A stretch of 64,000 bases of DNA from Pontiella agarivorans (GCF_034531395.1 NZ_JARVCO010000010.1:1178001-1242000); one strand, 5' to 3'; shown: positions 35,477 to 44,761, counted from the stretch's first letter. Notes: a model not told the origin generated them from the sequence alone. Translations and numbers: made by a program.

Positions 35477-36478
35477 ATGGAAGCATTGCAAATTATCTGG
35501 TTTCTGCTCATCGGGATTCTCGTTATCGGGTATTCGATTCTCGACGGATTCGATCTGGGCGTTGGCTTTTGGCACCTCTTCGCCAAAAAGAAAGGGGAAC
35601 GCACGGCGTTCATTCATTCGATCGAGCCGTTTTGGGACGGTAATGAAGTCTGGTTGCTTACTGCCGGCGGTGCGCTTTTTGCCGCATTTCCGCCGGTTTA
35701 TGCCACCGTGTTCAGCGGGTTTTATCTGGCGATGATGCTGGTGTTGCTTGGGCTGATCTTTCGCGCGGTGGCCATCGAATTCCGCAACAAGATTGAATCC
35801 GAAAAATGGGTGAAGGCATGGGATATTGCTTTCTCGTTCGGCTCGATTCTGCCCTCCATTCTCTACGGCGTTGCCATTGGCAACATTCTCCAGGGACTGG
35901 AACTCAACGCCATTGGTGACTATACCGGCGGATTTTTCGCCCTGCTGAACCCGTTCGCGCTGTTCTGCGGGATTGTCGGTCTGGCCATGTTTGCGCATCA
36001 CGGTGCGCTTTATCTGGCCATGAAGCTCGAAGGCGAAACAGCAGAGCGGGCCGGGAAATGGGCGCAGAAAACCTGGTATATATTTCTGTTCACCTTTATG
36101 CCGACCCTGGCTTACGGCGTTAAATTCTGCATCAGCGGGGACTACAAGTTCGTCTGCATGCTTCTTATTGTTTTCGCGCTGATCAGCAATTTCCTGGCTT
36201 TTGCGTTCAACAAAAAAGGTAAAGCCGTAGCCGCTTTTCTGTCTTCCTCGGTTACGATCGGGCTGGTTATGCTGTCCGTTGCTGCGGCGCTTTTCCCGAA
36301 TATCGTGCCGTGCACCAACGAGCCGGACTGGGGACTCACCGTTTTCAATGCGTCCTCCTCGATGCGCACCCTCGGCTGGATGCTGGGCATTGCCCTCATC
36401 GGTATGCCGCTCGTGCTGGGCTACACCTGGTTCATTCACCATGTCTTCCGGGATAAGGTAAAAGTCCATAAAGATTAA
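35477..36478 (+). CDS. cydB: Cytochrome bd quinol oxidase subunit II
   Basis: A 333-residue membrane subunit of cytochrome bd. It begins MEALQIIWFLLIGILVIGYSILDGFDLGVG, which is diagnostic. It forms a two-gene operon with cydA. No cydX-like small gene is evident before the VanZ-like gene 39 bases downstream. The cydCD transporter genes are not in this window. Confidence 0.95.
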   Translation: MEALQIIWFLLIGILVIGYSILDGFDLGVGFWHLFAKKKGERTAFIHSIEPFWDGNEVWLLTAGGALFAAFPPVYATVFSGFYLAMMLVLLGLIFRAVAIEFRNKIESEKWVKAWDIAFSFGSILPSILYGVAIGNILQGLELNAIGDYTGGFFALLNPFALFCGIVGLAMFAHHGALYLAMKLEGETAERAGKWAQKTWYIFLFTFMPTLAYGVKFCISGDYKFVCMLLIVFALISNFLAFAFNKKGKAVAAFLSSSVTIGLVMLSVAAALFPNIVPCTNEPDWGLTVFNASSSMRTLGWMLGIALIGMPLVLGYTWFIHHVFRDKVKVHKD

Positions 36479-36517
36479 GTTCGGCATCTATTCTTCCGGT
36501 GGTATGTTTTCCGGTCG

Positions 36518-37639
36518 ATGGACGAAAGCCTGAACCAATTGAAAAAGCGGCTGCCGGCGTTAATTATGCTGGCAGCCACTTTGTTTGTCTGGCCGGCAAT
36601 TGATCCCTGCCGCCCGGCCGGTCAACCGTTGCTCGATCATCCGCAACTGGTTGCTGCTGACTTTGTTCACGGCGATTGTTCTGCAACGAACGGCATTATC
36701 CGCATCAATCAGCATGCCGCAGGCGATCATCCGGAAGTGATCTTTGATCTGGGGAATGTATCCCGTTATGAAATCATCCGTCTCAGCGGTTGTCTGCAGG
36801 CGGATCCGGTTCCGGATATTCATGCCGGGCATACCGTTTCGCTTCGTCTTGATCAACGGCTGGCCGACGGGCAGTTATTGCGCGGAAGCTGGCACCGGAT
36901 GTCGGCCGTTGGAACGCTGGAACGTTCTTTTTTCATTCAGGATTACATGCTGGAGAACGATGCCGTTGCTACGCAGGTGGTTCTTTCGCGCCACGGTTCA
37001 GTCGGTTCGGCGGCATTTGATTCGATTCAGGCGGTGCCTGTGGTGCGGAGCGGTTTTTACCCCTGGGTCCGCTGGAGTTTTATTCTGACCTGGTGTCTGC
37101 TCGGCATATTCTATTACCGGATCTGCCGTCTCCATGAGCGTCCGCTGCGTTACCTCATTCTGCTGAATGCGCTGGTGATACTTGTTGGCGTTATGCTGCC
37201 GACACGCTGGTTTCAGTACGGGCCGGGATTCCTGCGCTGGTTTTCCCAGCTCGAAATGCAGACATCGCCGGCTGTTTCTCCGGCATATGAATTGGTTGCA
37301 GCCGGGCTGGGCAGTGGTCTGCTGGACCATTTTGAATATATTATCGGACGCTCCACCGGACACTTTCTCTTTTTTGGATCGCTGGCTTTTTTAACCTTTC
37401 TTTCGGGGGCGCTGGAGTGTCGGGAATACCGTTTTTATCCGCGGGCCGGGCTCGACATTCTGCTCTTCGGTGCCGTAACGGAGTCGTTGCAGTATTTTGC
37501 TGTGGAACGCACGGTCGACATTCAGGATATGCTTTGCAATACATACGGCATGTTGGTTGCGTTGCTGTTGTTTATACTGCTCAGAAAAATATGGAGTTCG
37601 CTGAAGTGGGAACAGGCTGGTTCAATAAACTTAGATTAA
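36518..37639 (+). CDS. VanZ-like membrane protein with exported beta-rich domain (1)
   Basis: A 373-residue protein. An N-terminal helix (ALIMLAATLFVWPAI) anchors a periplasmic domain (about residues 40-185) that looks beta-rich. Four or five helices follow, forming a VanZ-type domain with GHFLFFGSLAFLTFL, AVTESLQYFAVERTVDIQDML and NTYG. VanZ domains occur in teicoplanin resistance and in exopolysaccharide/exosortase loci; the role here is unknown. No ribosome-binding site is seen. The next gene is a paralogue and overlaps by 49 bases. Confidence 0.72.
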   Translation: MDESLNQLKKRLPALIMLAATLFVWPAIDPCRPAGQPLLDHPQLVAADFVHGDCSATNGIIRINQHAAGDHPEVIFDLGNVSRYEIIRLSGCLQADPVPDIHAGHTVSLRLDQRLADGQLLRGSWHRMSAVGTLERSFFIQDYMLENDAVATQVVLSRHGSVGSAAFDSIQAVPVVRSGFYPWVRWSFILTWCLLGIFYYRICRLHERPLRYLILLNALVILVGVMLPTRWFQYGPGFLRWFSQLEMQTSPAVSPAYELVAAGLGSGLLDHFEYIIGRSTGHFLFFGSLAFLTFLSGALECREYRFYPRAGLDILLFGAVTESLQYFAVERTVDIQDMLCNTYGMLVALLLFILLRKIWSSLKWEQAGSINLD

Positions 37640-38778
37640 GGTTTCCCGCATTGGTGCTGCTGGGTATTACCCTGTTGTTCTGGGGGAATTATGACCGTTA
37701 TCAGCCGGTGGCTGAACCCTTGTTGCAGACCCCGCTCCTGGTAAATGCTTTGCGTACCCGCGGCGATGCCTCGCAAACCAACGACACCATTCGGCTGCAT
37801 GTTCCAACGGGTGGAAAAAACGCAGAGGCCCGTTTCCGGATTCTGGAAAAGCCCGCTTATTCAACCATCCGTCTTGAGGGCCGAATCCGGACTCAGAATG
37901 TGGTGCGTGGAAAATATCCCTGGAGCAGTGCGCGTCTGTTGCTGATCCAGCGTGATGCAAAAGGAAAATGGATTCCGGGAACGCATGGCCTGCTCGATGA
38001 GGAAGGGACAGTGCCGTGGACCTTTCAGCAACAGGAATTCGAGGTTTTTCCCGGTGCTGCCACGGTGGAAGTGGTGCTGCAGCAGATCGGGAAATCGGGA
38101 ACGGCCTGGTTTGATCAGATTATTGCGGTGCCGGTTGAACTTAAATCCACTTATCGTCCGGTTCAACTGCTGTTTCTGGCGGCGTGGCTGTGGATGGGTT
38201 TTCTCTATTTTCGGCGTTGCCGGCTGGACCGCCGTAAACTGCGTATTCTCATTCTGCTGAATGTCTTTGCCATTCTCTGTGGAACACTGGCACCCACTCT
38301 CTGGATCCAGAAGCCGGTCGACGGTTTAAAGCTGCGGCTGGAGCAGTTGCAGAAACGACTGGAGGCAAACGAGCCAAAGCCTGTGAAGGAGAAGCCGAAG
38401 GTTTCTGAGCAGAAATCTGAAAAATCATTTTCACCGAAACCGGTGGTTCGTGAAAAGGAGACGGTCGCCGTGAACGGGATGATTGAGGCCGTTGAACAGG
38501 TGCACCGCATCGGTCATTTTGCTCTTTTTGCAACACTCTGTTTTCTGGTCTATTGCTCGGCGGCACTTGAGGGGCAGAGCCGGGAATATTTTGGAAAGGT
38601 GGCCTTTGATATTCTGCTTTTTGCCGCCGTCACAGAGTCGTTGCAGTATCTCACGATGGACCGAACTCCGGGATTCAGCGACTGGATCATTGATGTCTGC
38701 GGAATGGTTGTGGCCTTTTTGCTGTTCGGTTTGGTTCGTTTCACCGTTCCGGTGTTTTCGGAGGTTGGAAAAAGTTGA
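37591..38778 (+). CDS. VanZ-like membrane protein with exported beta-rich domain (2)
   Basis: A 395-residue paralogue of the preceding gene: N-terminal anchor (FPALVLLGITLLFWGNYDRY), beta-rich domain, LRILILLNVFAILCGTLAPT (compare LRYLILLNALVILVGVMLPT in gene 1), then a Lys/Glu/Pro-rich insert (about residues 248-292) absent from gene 1, and the VanZ part with AVTESLQYLTMDRTPGFSDW. The ATG at 37591 lies inside the 3' end of gene 1; a later start such as GTG near 37609 is possible. A palindrome copy at 37802 encodes VPTGG. Confidence 0.72.
   Translation: MEFAEVGTGWFNKLRLRFPALVLLGITLLFWGNYDRYQPVAEPLLQTPLLVNALRTRGDASQTNDTIRLHVPTGGKNAEARFRILEKPAYSTIRLEGRIRTQNVVRGKYPWSSARLLLIQRDAKGKWIPGTHGLLDEEGTVPWTFQQQEFEVFPGAATVEVVLQQIGKSGTAWFDQIIAVPVELKSTYRPVQLLFLAAWLWMGFLYFRRCRLDRRKLRILILLNVFAILCGTLAPTLWIQKPVDGLKLRLEQLQKRLEANEPKPVKEKPKVSEQKSEKSFSPKPVVREKETVAVNGMIEAVEQVHRIGHFALFATLCFLVYCSAALEGQSREYFGKVAFDILLFAAVTESLQYLTMDRTPGFSDWIIDVCGMVVAFLLFGLVRFTVPVFSEVGKS
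37802..37816. repeat. Dispersed palindrome, copy 18
   Basis: Exact copy in the second VanZ-like gene, core ACGGG. A one-mismatch copy follows at 37834-37848. Confidence 0.85.
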
Positions 38779-38863
38779 TGCGGTTTCGGCGTTTGACTTG
38801 TGCTGTTGCAGTTTCTATCATCTTTCCCTTAATAAATGATCACTTTTAAAAGGAGCTCTTCCT

Positions 38864-40294
38864 ATGAAATTCCGTTGGTTTCTGTACTCAATTTCCGGTT
38901 TGGCTCTACTGAGCGGCTGTTCTTCGCTGCCCTCTGTGGGCCCGGACTATGAAAAACCTGAAGAGTCCGCTCCGGATGCCTGGCACAGTGCGGTACAAAA
39001 AGAATTCAAAAGCGGAACGCCGGATTTGAAGACCTGGTGGACGGCTTTTAATGATCCGACGCTGAATTCGCTGATCGAACGGGCTTCGACCAATAACTTC
39101 GACCTGAAAACTGCGGCGGCACGAATTGAGCAGGCGGCGTCATTGCGCGGTGTCAGCGCGAGCCGGTGGTGGCCGGAAATTATGGCCGGCGGATCCGCTT
39201 CCGCATATCAGACTACTGAGGCGAATACCCCTCTCGGGGAAAGCCGTACCGGCGAATTATACGATGCCTCTCTTTCCATGGCCTGGGAGCTGGACCTGTG
39301 GGGAAGGGTTCGCCGTTCTGTTGAATCCGCCGATGCTTCGCTTCAGGCGCAGGTGGAAAACTATCGGGATATTCTCGTCGTGCTTTATGCGGAAATTGCC
39401 CAGAACTATATCAGCTGCCGGACGCTGCAGGAGCGGATTTATTTTGCAGAAAACAATCTGGAAGCCCAGGGGGAAACGTTGGAGCTGACGCAGAACCGTT
39501 TCGATTCCGGACTGGTCCCGGCACTCGATGTATCGCAGTCGCAGTTGAATCTTTCGCGTACAAAATCCGCCATTCCGTCGCTGCGACAGGAGTTGGTGGT
39601 GGCTATCAACCGGCTCAGTGTGCTGGTGGGGGAAATGCCCTATGCGCTCGAGGAAGAGCTGAAAACACGTGCCCCGATTCCTGCGCCGCCCGAAGAGTTG
39701 CTGGTCGGGGTGCCGGCCGATCTGCTGCGTCAGCGGCCGGATATTCGCCGTGCGGAACGCGAGCTGGCAGCACAGCATGCATTGATCGGAGCAACTCAGG
39801 CGGAGCTGTATCCGACGCTGGCGCTGCCGGGTACACTGGCGGTGGAATCCACGGGTTCCGATCTCTTCAGCGGAGCAAATACCTTTTATAGTTTCGGACC
39901 TCAGTTGAAATGGAGTATTTTTAACGGTCGCCGTATCCGCAGTCAGGTCGATGCCGAGAAAGCAGGAACAAAAGCCGCTCTGCATACCTATGAACAGACG
40001 CTGCTGCTGGCCCTCGAAGAAGTTGAAGATAATATGTCGGCTTATGCCCATGAAAAAGACCGGATTGAATCGCTGGAAGTGGCGGCGGAGGCCGCTGAGA
40101 AATCGGTTGAACTTGTCACAGAACTTTACTCTTCGGGCCTGACCGATTTCCAGAATGTGCTGAACATGGAGCAGGCACTTTTGGAGCAACAGGATCAACT
40201 GGCCCGGAGCAAAGGTCTGGTGAGCGCTTACATGGTTGGTGTTTATAAAGCGCTGGGTGGCGGCTGGAGTCTTTCCGAAAAGGATGCTGAATGA
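38864..40294 (+). CDS. NodT/OprM-type outer-membrane efflux lipoprotein (TolC family)
   Basis: A 476-residue outer-membrane channel component of RND-type efflux pumps. Lipobox is LLSGC, followed by VGPDYEKP and DAWHSA typical of the NodT family; ADLLRQRPDIRRAERELAAQHALIG and the C-terminal TDFQNVLNMEQALLEQQDQLA are diagnostic repeats. AAAGGAG precedes the ATG. No membrane-fusion or RND pump gene is adjacent, so it is unpaired here. Its stop overlaps the channel gene start (ATGA). Confidence 0.92.
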   Translation: MKFRWFLYSISGLALLSGCSSLPSVGPDYEKPEESAPDAWHSAVQKEFKSGTPDLKTWWTAFNDPTLNSLIERASTNNFDLKTAAARIEQAASLRGVSASRWWPEIMAGGSASAYQTTEANTPLGESRTGELYDASLSMAWELDLWGRVRRSVESADASLQAQVENYRDILVVLYAEIAQNYISCRTLQERIYFAENNLEAQGETLELTQNRFDSGLVPALDVSQSQLNLSRTKSAIPSLRQELVVAINRLSVLVGEMPYALEEELKTRAPIPAPPEELLVGVPADLLRQRPDIRRAERELAAQHALIGATQAELYPTLALPGTLAVESTGSDLFSGANTFYSFGPQLKWSIFNGRRIRSQVDAEKAGTKAALHTYEQTLLLALEEVEDNMSAYAHEKDRIESLEVAAEAAEKSVELVTELYSSGLTDFQNVLNMEQALLEQQDQLARSKGLVSAYMVGVYKALGGGWSLSEKDAE

Positions 40295-40992
40295 GTCGTG
40301 CGCGGCCGATTATCAATGCTTTTTTGAAAGGGCGCTTTGGTCTCTTTCTGGCCACGATGATGGCCATGTTTTTCGTCATGCCGATGGCGGGAAAAAATCA
40401 GGGCGTGGTTGATAATGCACTCGGCTGGTTCAGTATTGCGGTGCTGCTTTCCTGTCTTCGGGCGATTTCCAGCACCCGGAAGTTTTTTATGTTCATGGCC
40501 TGTCTCACGCTGGTCAATGTGATGCTGACCGGGCTTGAAATGGCATGGACTGGAGAGGCGCACGGTTTTCTTTTAGCGGTAACCGGATTCAAGGTGGTTT
40601 ATTTTGTGCTCGTCTTCTACAGCATCATGCGGTTTGTCCTGATGAATGATGCGGTGACGGAAGATAAAATTTACGGAGCGATCTCCGCCTATTTCCTGAT
40701 GGGAGTGATCTGGTCTTTTGTATATACCGGATTTTTTATCCAGGATCCGACTTCTTTCAATGTGCCCGAAGCCTGGCTTTCGTCTGATGCCGTCAACTCG
40801 TTCTGGGCTGTTTATTTCAGTTTTACCACGCTGACCACTCTGGGGTACGGCGATATTACGCCGCAGACACCTCTTGCTCAGTCCTATGCGATGATGGAGG
40901 CGGTTATCGGTCAGGTTTTTCTGGCGGTGATTGTTGCTCGGTTGATTGCTCTGCATATTTCCCACGAACGGGAAAATGATCAAAAAGAGTAG
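40291..40992 (+). CDS. Two-pore-helix potassium-channel-like protein
   Basis: A 233-residue membrane protein with about five hydrophobic segments and a C-terminal ion-channel unit whose selectivity filter is TTLTTLGYGDITP (about residue 186). There is no cytoplasmic RCK domain. The filter predicts potassium selectivity. It is coupled by an ATGA overlap to the TolC-family gene, an unusual partner. Confidence 0.82.
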   Translation: MSRARPIINAFLKGRFGLFLATMMAMFFVMPMAGKNQGVVDNALGWFSIAVLLSCLRAISSTRKFFMFMACLTLVNVMLTGLEMAWTGEAHGFLLAVTGFKVVYFVLVFYSIMRFVLMNDAVTEDKIYGAISAYFLMGVIWSFVYTGFFIQDPTSFNVPEAWLSSDAVNSFWAVYFSFTTLTTLGYGDITPQTPLAQSYAMMEAVIGQVFLAVIVARLIALHISHERENDQKE

Positions 40993-41007
40993 CCGAACCC
41001 ATCGGGT

Positions 41008-42048
41008 TTATTCTAGCGGTGCTTTTTTCGGAAGCGAAGACACATCTACTTCTTCAATCCACTGTTTCAGGGCATTCCATCCCTTAAAACCTGCGATATC
41101 ATTGAAGAAACGATAGCCATCGCCATAGTCTGGATCTTTGCTGGTTTCAATAGTATCCAGTGCATCCAGATAGTTTTTTTTCCGGCAGTACTCTGCTGCG
41201 GCGAATTGTGAGATGCCTTCGTGGACCCAAAGCGGAGCATCCTCGAGTTTCGGAAAATGTTCGTGCACCATATCGTGCATCAGTTCGTGGACTGCGGCCA
41301 CCCGGAAGATCTCTTCATGCAGATGGTTTACAATATAAACAGATTCGGTTGACTGCTTTTCGTTTTTGCGCCAGCTGCCGAAAATTCCGCGTTTAACCAG
41401 CATGGTCTGGCGGCTGTAGAGTCCGCGGATGGTCACCGGTTCATCGGTTTTCCGAATGGTGCCGGAAAGCTCTTCCATCTCGGTGCGGTTTACCAGCTTC
41501 AGCTGCGGTATGGTCCGGAGCTGAAGCCCGGTCCAGGTTTCGAGCTCCCGGCGGGCGCGGTCATATTGTTCCAGCGCGGCGTCGTCTGTGTAAACCGACC
41601 AGCGGCGGCAGGTGCTGCACACGATGCGTCCGTCGCTGAGCTCAGTCGGATCTTTTGCCGGCAGGCCGCAGGAAAAGCAGGTCGGGCTGTTGCTCATGCA
41701 TTCATCGCAATAGTTGTGTCGGGTAATGCTGTAGCCTGATTCAATATGTGCTCCGCAGATTTCGCAGCGGGGCAGGGTGCTGTTGAAACACTTCTTTGAG
41801 CAATATATTTTCCCCTCGGACTCGATGTATTGGCCGTTGATGGGGCGGCCGCATTTGGCACATTTCGGCCGGAGTTTATCTACGCATTGTTGGGAACAGC
41901 AGGCGTGCCCTTCATAGTTCCAGTAGCGTCCAGGCAGGGTTTCGCCGCAGACCTCGCACACGGTCGGGTTTTCGTCCGCCAGCAGTTTTGTGCCGGGAAG
42001 CACGAACAGGATCTGCAATGCGCTTAACATGGATCGACGGGAAAACAT
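41008..42048 (-). CDS. Exported LIM-zinc-finger metallopeptidase, DA1-like
   Basis: A 346-residue protein with a signal sequence (MFSRRSMLSALQILFVLPGTKLLA). Residues 30-150 hold four treble-clef/LIM-like zinc sites (CEVCG..CSQQC, CAKCG..CSKKC, CEICG..CDEC, CFSCG..CSTC). The C-terminal half has a zincin site HELMHDMVH (HExxH) followed by WVHEGISQF with a likely third ligand Glu. LIM plus HExxH is the architecture of the plant DA1 peptidases, whose motif is AHEMMH. The predicted export suggests a periplasmic or extracellular protease. Substrate unknown. Confidence 0.8.
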   Translation of the reverse strand: MFSRRSMLSALQILFVLPGTKLLADENPTVCEVCGETLPGRYWNYEGHACCSQQCVDKLRPKCAKCGRPINGQYIESEGKIYCSKKCFNSTLPRCEICGAHIESGYSITRHNYCDECMSNSPTCFSCGLPAKDPTELSDGRIVCSTCRRWSVYTDDAALEQYDRARRELETWTGLQLRTIPQLKLVNRTEMEELSGTIRKTDEPVTIRGLYSRQTMLVKRGIFGSWRKNEKQSTESVYIVNHLHEEIFRVAAVHELMHDMVHEHFPKLEDAPLWVHEGISQFAAAEYCRKKNYLDALDTIETSKDPDYGDGYRFFNDIAGFKGWNALKQWIEEVDVSSLPKKAPLE

Positions 42049-42124
42049 AACGCAATGCTATGCCATCACCGTCGAAACGCAATACCGAAAAATTCCTTTC
42101 CCGTGAATAGAGCATTCTTTTTTG

Positions 42125-42139
42125 TTCCAATGGATGGAA
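42125..42139. repeat. Dispersed palindrome, copy 19
   Basis: Exact copy, core ATGGA, 40 bases before the ACT-domain gene. A degenerate relative (TTCAACCATTGGAA) follows at 42158-42171. Confidence 0.85.
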
Positions 42140-42179
42140 AAAGAGCGATAGTGTCTGTTCAACCATTGGAAAGGTAAAA

Positions 42180-42719
42180 ATGGCGAACAGAAACAATTTG
42201 GTAATTTCGGTAATGGATCGCGACCGTCCGGGCATAGTGGCCGAGGTGACGGAAGGCATCAGCTCTCTCGGCGGCAATCTGGCCGATCTGCGTGAATCAG
42301 TGCTCCGCGGGTACTTTACGATGATTCTTGTGGCCGATTTTCCGGCCGAAGTGACCGTTGAACAGGTGCAGGAAGCGCTGGCAACAGGAAAAACCTCCCA
42401 CGTTTCCGTGGAATCGGTTACGGGAACACTCGATGAAACCGAGCGTTCAGAGCAGGTGTACATTCTCTCGGCCGTGGCTAAAGACCGCGTTGGACTCGTG
42501 GCACAGGTTTCGCGTTTCTGTTACGACCGCAGCGTCAATATCCTCGACCTCGCATCGCATGTTGATGGCGATCAGTACACCATGATGCTTCAGCTGGAAT
42601 TTTCCGACACCCGGTCGGTGAAAAAATTCAGATCCGAACTTTCCCGGTTCGGTGAAAAAAGCGGGCTTAATCTGGTGTTGCAGCACAACGATATTTTCCG
42701 CGCAACCAACGAAATATAG
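42180..42719 (+). CDS. ACT-domain regulator (GcvR/UPF0237-like)
   Basis: A 179-residue cytoplasmic protein with two ACT domains: residues 5-80 (VISVMDRDRPGIVAEVTEGISSLGGNLADL) and 92-170 (VYILSAVAKDRVGLVAQVSRFCYDRSVNILDL). ACT domains bind amino acids and control enzymes or transcription. Paired with the UPF0210 gene 32 bases downstream, a conserved arrangement in many bacteria. GGAAAGG lies upstream of the ATG. Confidence 0.85.
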   Translation: MANRNNLVISVMDRDRPGIVAEVTEGISSLGGNLADLRESVLRGYFTMILVADFPAEVTVEQVQEALATGKTSHVSVESVTGTLDETERSEQVYILSAVAKDRVGLVAQVSRFCYDRSVNILDLASHVDGDQYTMMLQLEFSDTRSVKKFRSELSRFGEKSGLNLVLQHNDIFRATNEI

Positions 42720-42751
42720 TAAAAGTTAAAATTTTAAATTGGAAACCTGAC

Positions 42752-44131
42752 ATGATCCGCTCCGACCAGATTCTTAAAACCGTTGATATGATCCAGAAAG
42801 AAAATCTGGATGTGCGCGCTGTGACCATGGGCATCAGTCTGCTGGACTGCCGTACCGGCGATGCCGAAACCACGGCACAGAAAATACAGGAAAAGATCCG
42901 GCTGCTGGCCGGAAATTTTGTGGAAACCTGCGACCATATCGGCGGCATGTACGGTGTGCCGGTGGTGAATAAGCGGATTTCGGTCACACCGGTTGCTCAT
43001 GTGGGGGCCGGCTTTTCGCTGGACGGTTTTGTTCGTTTGGCTAAAGCGCTCGATGATGCCGCAGCGGAAGTGGGCATTGATATCATCGGTGGCTATTCCG
43101 CCAACGTTGAAAAAGGCATCAGCCAGGGCGATATGAACCTGATCCGTGCAGTGCCCGAAGCGTTGGCCTCCACCAGCCGCGTCTGTTCATCCATCAATGC
43201 CGGTTCTACACGACATGGTCTGAATATGGATGCCGTAGCGCTGCTGGGCGAAACCGTCAAAGCCGCCGCCGAAGCCAGTAAGGAATCCGGTGGTTTCGGT
43301 GCTGCAAAATTTGTGGTTTTTTCCAATCAGCCAGGTGATAATCCGTTTATGGCGGGGGCGATCCACGGACTCGGCGAGGCCGAAGCGGTGATTAATGTCG
43401 GGGTCAGTGGACCGGGTGTGATTGCCCGGGCGCTGGAACGAAAAATCGAAGCCGAAGGGGCCGAAAACCTTGGGTTGGATGATTTGGCGGAAGAGATCAA
43501 ACAGGCGACGTTCCGTGTGACCCGCTGTGGCGAGCTGATCGGCCGACAGGTCGCCGAAACGCTGGGGCTTCCGTTTGGTGTGGTCGATCTGTCTCTCGCG
43601 CCGACACCTTCCGTGGGGGATTCGGTCGGCGAAATTCTGAATATTCTCGGGGTGGACGATATCGGGGCACCCGGATCGACCGCGATCGTGGCGATGCTGA
43701 ACGATGCCGTGAAAAAGGGCGGTTCGTTCGCCTCTCAAAGTGTCGGCGGCTTGAGCGGGGCATTTATTCCGGTGATGGAGGATTCGGTGCTGGCCGATGC
43801 CGCCGAACGGGAGTGCCTGATTCTTGAAAAACTTGAGGCCATGACCTGTGTCTGTTCGGTGGGGCTCGATATGGTGCCGATCCCCGGAGACACCAGTCCC
43901 GAAACCATTGCGGCCATTATTGCCGATGAACTGATGATCGGGGTGATTAATTCAAAAACGACCGCAGCTCGGTTGATTCCGGTGCCTGGAAAAGCGGCGG
44001 GCGAATATGTTTCGTTCGGCGGTCTGTTCGGTGCCAGTGTTGTCCTGCCGGTTCGCAATACCGGGCGCTCTTCACGCTTTGTGAAGTTTGGCGGCCGCAT
44101 TCCGGCTCCGATTCACAGCTTGAAAAACTGA
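42752..44131 (+). CDS. UPF0210/DUF711-family protein
   Basis: A 459-residue protein of the UPF0210 (DUF711, PFL-like) family. It begins with MIRSDQILKTVDMIQKENLDVRAVTMGISLLDC and has the conserved VSVTPVAHVGAGF-like region, VCSSINAGSTRHGLN and GDTSPETIAAIIADE. Its biochemical role is not established. It follows the ACT-domain gene, which probably regulates it. Confidence 0.9.
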   Translation: MIRSDQILKTVDMIQKENLDVRAVTMGISLLDCRTGDAETTAQKIQEKIRLLAGNFVETCDHIGGMYGVPVVNKRISVTPVAHVGAGFSLDGFVRLAKALDDAAAEVGIDIIGGYSANVEKGISQGDMNLIRAVPEALASTSRVCSSINAGSTRHGLNMDAVALLGETVKAAAEASKESGGFGAAKFVVFSNQPGDNPFMAGAIHGLGEAEAVINVGVSGPGVIARALERKIEAEGAENLGLDDLAEEIKQATFRVTRCGELIGRQVAETLGLPFGVVDLSLAPTPSVGDSVGEILNILGVDDIGAPGSTAIVAMLNDAVKKGGSFASQSVGGLSGAFIPVMEDSVLADAAERECLILEKLEAMTCVCSVGLDMVPIPGDTSPETIAAIIADELMIGVINSKTTAARLIPVPGKAAGEYVSFGGLFGASVVLPVRNTGRSSRFVKFGGRIPAPIHSLKN

Positions 44132-44209
44132 GAACCGTAACCGCATTTCGGGAAGCCGCCTATTGAACGAAATACAGTAATGTCCCTCTAAACGGAACAG
44201 GAGGCCATC

Positions 44210-44761
44210 ATGACATTAAGGTTGTTCGTATTGTGTGCACTGGGGCTGGCTGTTGCGGCCGGCGCGGCGGAAAAGGAGTCGGAAATGGAAAAGGCAATTT
44301 TTGCGGCGGGATGTTTCTGGGGGGTTGAAGCCCTGTTTGAGGATCTCGACGGTGTGGAGTCGGCAACGTCCGGTTATACCGGCGGACATACAGAAAATCC
44401 CACGTACAAAGAGATCTGTTATAAAGATACCGGCCATGCCGAAGCGGTGGAGGTGATCTATGATCCCGGGAAAGTGTCGTATGAAGAGCTTTGTATTCAT
44501 TTCTGGCGCCTGCACGATCCGACCACAATGAATCGTCAGGGGCCCGATCGCGGGTCGCAGTACCGCTCCGCCATTTTTTATCTGAATGATGCGCAGAAGG
44601 CAGCGGCCGAAAAGGTACTTCCGGAGGCGCAGAAGCGATGGAAAAAACCGATTGTCACGGAAATCACGAAGGCCTCTGCATTCTATCGGGCGGAAGAGTA
44701 TCATCAGGATTATTTCAAAAAACACGGGCCGCACGGCTGCCACTATTTGCGTGATTGGTAG
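44210..44761 (+). CDS. msrA: Peptide methionine sulfoxide reductase A, exported
   Basis: A 183-residue MsrA that reduces methionine-S-sulfoxide in oxidised proteins. The active site is AAGCFWGVEALF and the resolving Cys is in HGPHGCHYLRDW; GYTGGHTENPTYKEICYKDTGH is conserved. A signal peptide (MTLRLFVLCALGLAVAAGAAE) suggests a periplasmic form. GGAGG precedes the ATG. An internal ATG (MEKAIFAAG) could give a cytoplasmic form, but the upstream start has the better ribosome-binding site. Confidence 0.94.
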   Translation: MTLRLFVLCALGLAVAAGAAEKESEMEKAIFAAGCFWGVEALFEDLDGVESATSGYTGGHTENPTYKEICYKDTGHAEAVEVIYDPGKVSYEELCIHFWRLHDPTTMNRQGPDRGSQYRSAIFYLNDAQKAAAEKVLPEAQKRWKKPIVTEITKASAFYRAEEYHQDYFKKHGPHGCHYLRDW

